Below, in pieces: positions 13,948 to 14,902 of a DNA stretch of 14,902 nucleotides. The position numbers and the translations under genes are program-made. Source of the stretch: CF-161 sp035259145 (GTDB lineage: Bacteria; Chloroflexota; Dormibacteria; Dormibacterales; Dormibacteraceae); NCBI GenBank assembly GCA_035259145.1, contig DATFWQ010000012.1, positions 1 through 14,902 on the forward strand, written 5' to 3'. The notes under the pieces are model-generated. The model made no database searches, was not told the DNA's origin, and was given only the letters and a program-made list of their open reading frames with translations. Positions within the stretch are counted from its first letter, which is position 1; each line of letters opens with the position of its first letter.

Positions 13948-13949
13948 TA
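13932..13949 (-). repeat. Right terminal inverted repeat of the IS
   Basis: GCAACCCGCGCTGTAGTA, followed by CTAG at 13950-13953. Because CTAG is its own reverse complement, the visible palindromic match is 22 bp. The stop codon of the methyltransferase (TAG 13945-13947) lies within this repeat. Confidence 0.92.
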
Positions 13950-13953
13950 CTAG

Positions 13954-14128
13954 AGGTGCGGCCGGAAACCCGGCCGAGGCATCTGGGGGCCAGGTGGTCC
14001 GAATGCACCCGGGCCGCCGAGCACCGGAGCACGCGCATTAGCAATGCGTACGCGAGGAGCGCAGAAGGCCCGGGTGCAGGCGGGCCGCATGGGCGCCAGA
14101 GGTCCGGTCGGGCTTTTCGGCCGCACCT
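13954..14128. mobile_element. 175-bp palindromic MITE-like element bounded by CTAG
   Basis: The ends AGGTGCGGCCG (13954-13964) and CGGCCGCACCT (14118-14128) are perfect inverted copies. TGCACCCGGGCC (14004-14015) and GGCCCGGGTGCA (14067-14078) pair exactly, and CGCATT/AATGCG (14034-14039/14043-14048) closes the centre. All three pairs are symmetrical about position 14041, so the whole unit is one long imperfect hairpin; about 24 of the 39 intervening positions also match. CTAG lies on both sides (13950-13953, 14129-14132), consistent with a 4-bp target duplication. No gene is inside. Its ends differ from those of the neighbouring IS, so that IS is not its obvious parent. Confidence 0.75.
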
Positions 14129-14142
14129 CTAGCAGGGTGCCG

Positions 14143-14902
14143 ATGCTCACGGCGACAGAGCGGGCAGCCCGCGGCAAGGCCGCGCGCGCCGAGGTGCCGC
14201 GCGCCAGCCATGCCGTCTTCGAACCCTCCTCGCACCGGCCCGACCCGATTGCCCTGCTGGAGGAACAGGCCAGGACCCGGGTTCCCGAACTGGTGCCGAT
14301 CCGCTACGGTCGGATGCTGGTCTCACCCTTCGCCTTCTTCCGCGGGGGCGCGCTGATCATGGCTTCGGACCTCGACGCCACGCCCACGTCCGGCATTCGC
14401 GTACAGGTCTGCGGCGACGCGCACATGTCCAACTTCGGCGTGTTCGATTCGCCGGAGCGGCGGCAGATGTTCGACGTCAACGACTTCGACGAGACGCTGC
14501 CCGGTCCCTGGGAGTGGGATATGAAGCGCCTGGCCGCCAGCCTGACCATCGCGGGACGCGAGAACGGCTACTCCCAAAGTGACCGCAGAACAATAGTGCT
14601 GGCGGCCGCCGGTGGGTACCGCAGAGCGATGACGCAGTTCGCGGGAATGCAAACGCTGGACGTCTGGTACGCCGGCCTCGAAGTCACGAGGGTCATGCAA
14701 AGGGTGCGCAGCGAGATCCCGCCAAAGCGATTCAAAGTGCTAGAGCGCAGCCTGGCCAAGGCCAGGACCCGCGACAGCCTCCAGGCCTTTTCCAAGCTCA
14801 CCGAGGTGGTGGATGGCAACGTCCGGATCGCTCCGGACCGCCCACTGATAGTCCCCATGGAGGAGCTGGTGCCGCCAGACGTGAGGGACAGGCTCGAGCG
14901 CG
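14143..14902 (+). CDS. DUF2252 family protein (3' part cut off by window edge)
   Basis: About 253 codons are visible, open to the right edge. The sequence RYGRMLVSPFAFFRGGALIM (about 50-69), QVCGDAHMSNFGVFDSPERR (about 86-105) and the segment FDVNDFDETLPGPWEWDMKRLAASL (about 108-132) are diagnostic of DUF2252. This family has a kinase-like fold with unknown function and usually about 430-460 residues; GDAHMSNFG and the DVNDFDE acidic cluster resemble the catalytic loop and metal site of that fold. The ATG at 14143 has AGGG five bases upstream. The frame remains open upstream through the third CTAG into the MITE to an ATG at 14089, which would add 18 residues encoded by the element. The MITE ends only 14 bp before the ATG, so the gene's native promoter may have been displaced. 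Confidence 0.88.
   Translation, partial: MLTATERAARGKAARAEVPRASHAVFEPSSHRPDPIALLEEQARTRVPELVPIRYGRMLVSPFAFFRGGALIMASDLDATPTSGIRVQVCGDAHMSNFGVFDSPERRQMFDVNDFDETLPGPWEWDMKRLAASLTIAGRENGYSQSDRRTIVLAAAGGYRRAMTQFAGMQTLDVWYAGLEVTRVMQRVRSEIPPKRFKVLERSLAKARTRDSLQAFSKLTEVVDGNVRIAPDRPLIVPMEELVPPDVRDRLER

Larger units (their letters stand above)
11582..13949 (+). mobile_element. IS701-like insertion sequence carrying a methyltransferase passenger gene
   Basis: The 2,368-bp element is bounded by perfect 18-bp inverted repeats and flanked on both sides by CTAG (11578-11581 and 13950-13953). A 4-bp YTAR target duplication is a known habit of IS701-type elements. It contains a DDE transposase pseudogene of IS701 type (11686-13077) and, six bases later, an intact methyltransferase gene (13084-13947) that ends inside the right repeat. 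Ordinary IS701 members are about 1.3-1.6 kb with only a transposase, so this one is enlarged by the passenger. Beyond the perfect 18 bp the ends remain partly alike for about 20 more bases (GGCCCGGTGCCAG on the left, GGCCGGGGCCAG on the right). The element can no longer move by its own enzyme but its ends look intact and could be mobilised in trans. Confidence 0.85.

Noticed and set aside
13950..14235. Short open frames in and around the MITE
   Set aside because: They arise on both strands from the palindrome and have no family resemblance or ribosome binding sites.

Overview
The window is GC-rich bacterial DNA of roughly two-thirds GC. It has purine-rich ribosome binding sites, several GTG starts, possible leaderless starts and -10 boxes of the TAGGAT/TACCCT kind. 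The gene content (an XRE-TPR regulator of the type common in Streptomyces and relatives, a DrrA-type ABC ATPase, a Tat-exported acetamidase-like protein and a DUF2252 protein) suits a high-GC Gram-positive-like lineage such as Actinomycetota, or soil Chloroflexota/Dormibacterota. I cannot place it more precisely. No rRNA, tRNA or CRISPR array was seen.

Layout. Positions 1-1961 (minus) hold an XRE-TPR regulator followed by the 5' part of a drug-export ABC ATPase gene that runs off the left edge. Positions 2234-2542 (minus) hold a small GlsB/YeaQ-type membrane protein. Back to back with it, on the plus strand, is a compact leucyl-tRNA synthetase gene (2772-5096). Its leader (2657-2771) reads as a complete ribosome-mediated attenuator: a 17-codon peptide with an Ala-Leu-Leu-Ala-Leu run, a 1:2 pause hairpin, a 14-bp antiterminator and a terminator whose 3' arm contains the leuS ribosome binding site. 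Next come a ClbS/DinB-like protein (5161-5679), a convergent GYD-domain protein (5737-6030, minus), an Fsr-like MFS exporter (6113-7309) and a succinate-semialdehyde-type aldehyde dehydrogenase (7448-8824). A second leader with competing hairpins and a possible Cys-containing leader ORF (8883-8989) precedes an unknown 77-residue protein (9012-9245). A toastrack/DUF4097-like protein (9305-10075, minus) and a Tat-signal acetamidase/formamidase-family protein (10242-11516) follow.

The right end is mobile DNA. An IS701-like element (11582-13949) has perfect 18-bp terminal inverted repeats and CTAG at both borders. Its transposase gene is ruined by one nonsense mutation and about four frameshifts. 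An intact class I SAM methyltransferase gene lies inside the element as a passenger, and its stop codon is within the right inverted repeat. Abutting it, and sharing the same CTAG, is a 175-bp near-perfectly centred palindromic MITE-like element (13954-14128), itself closed by a third CTAG. This MITE lies 14 bp before a DUF2252 gene (14143 to the right edge).

The main points for follow-up are the leuS attenuator, the second leader at 8883-8989, the passenger-carrying IS, and the tandem CTAG-bounded elements.
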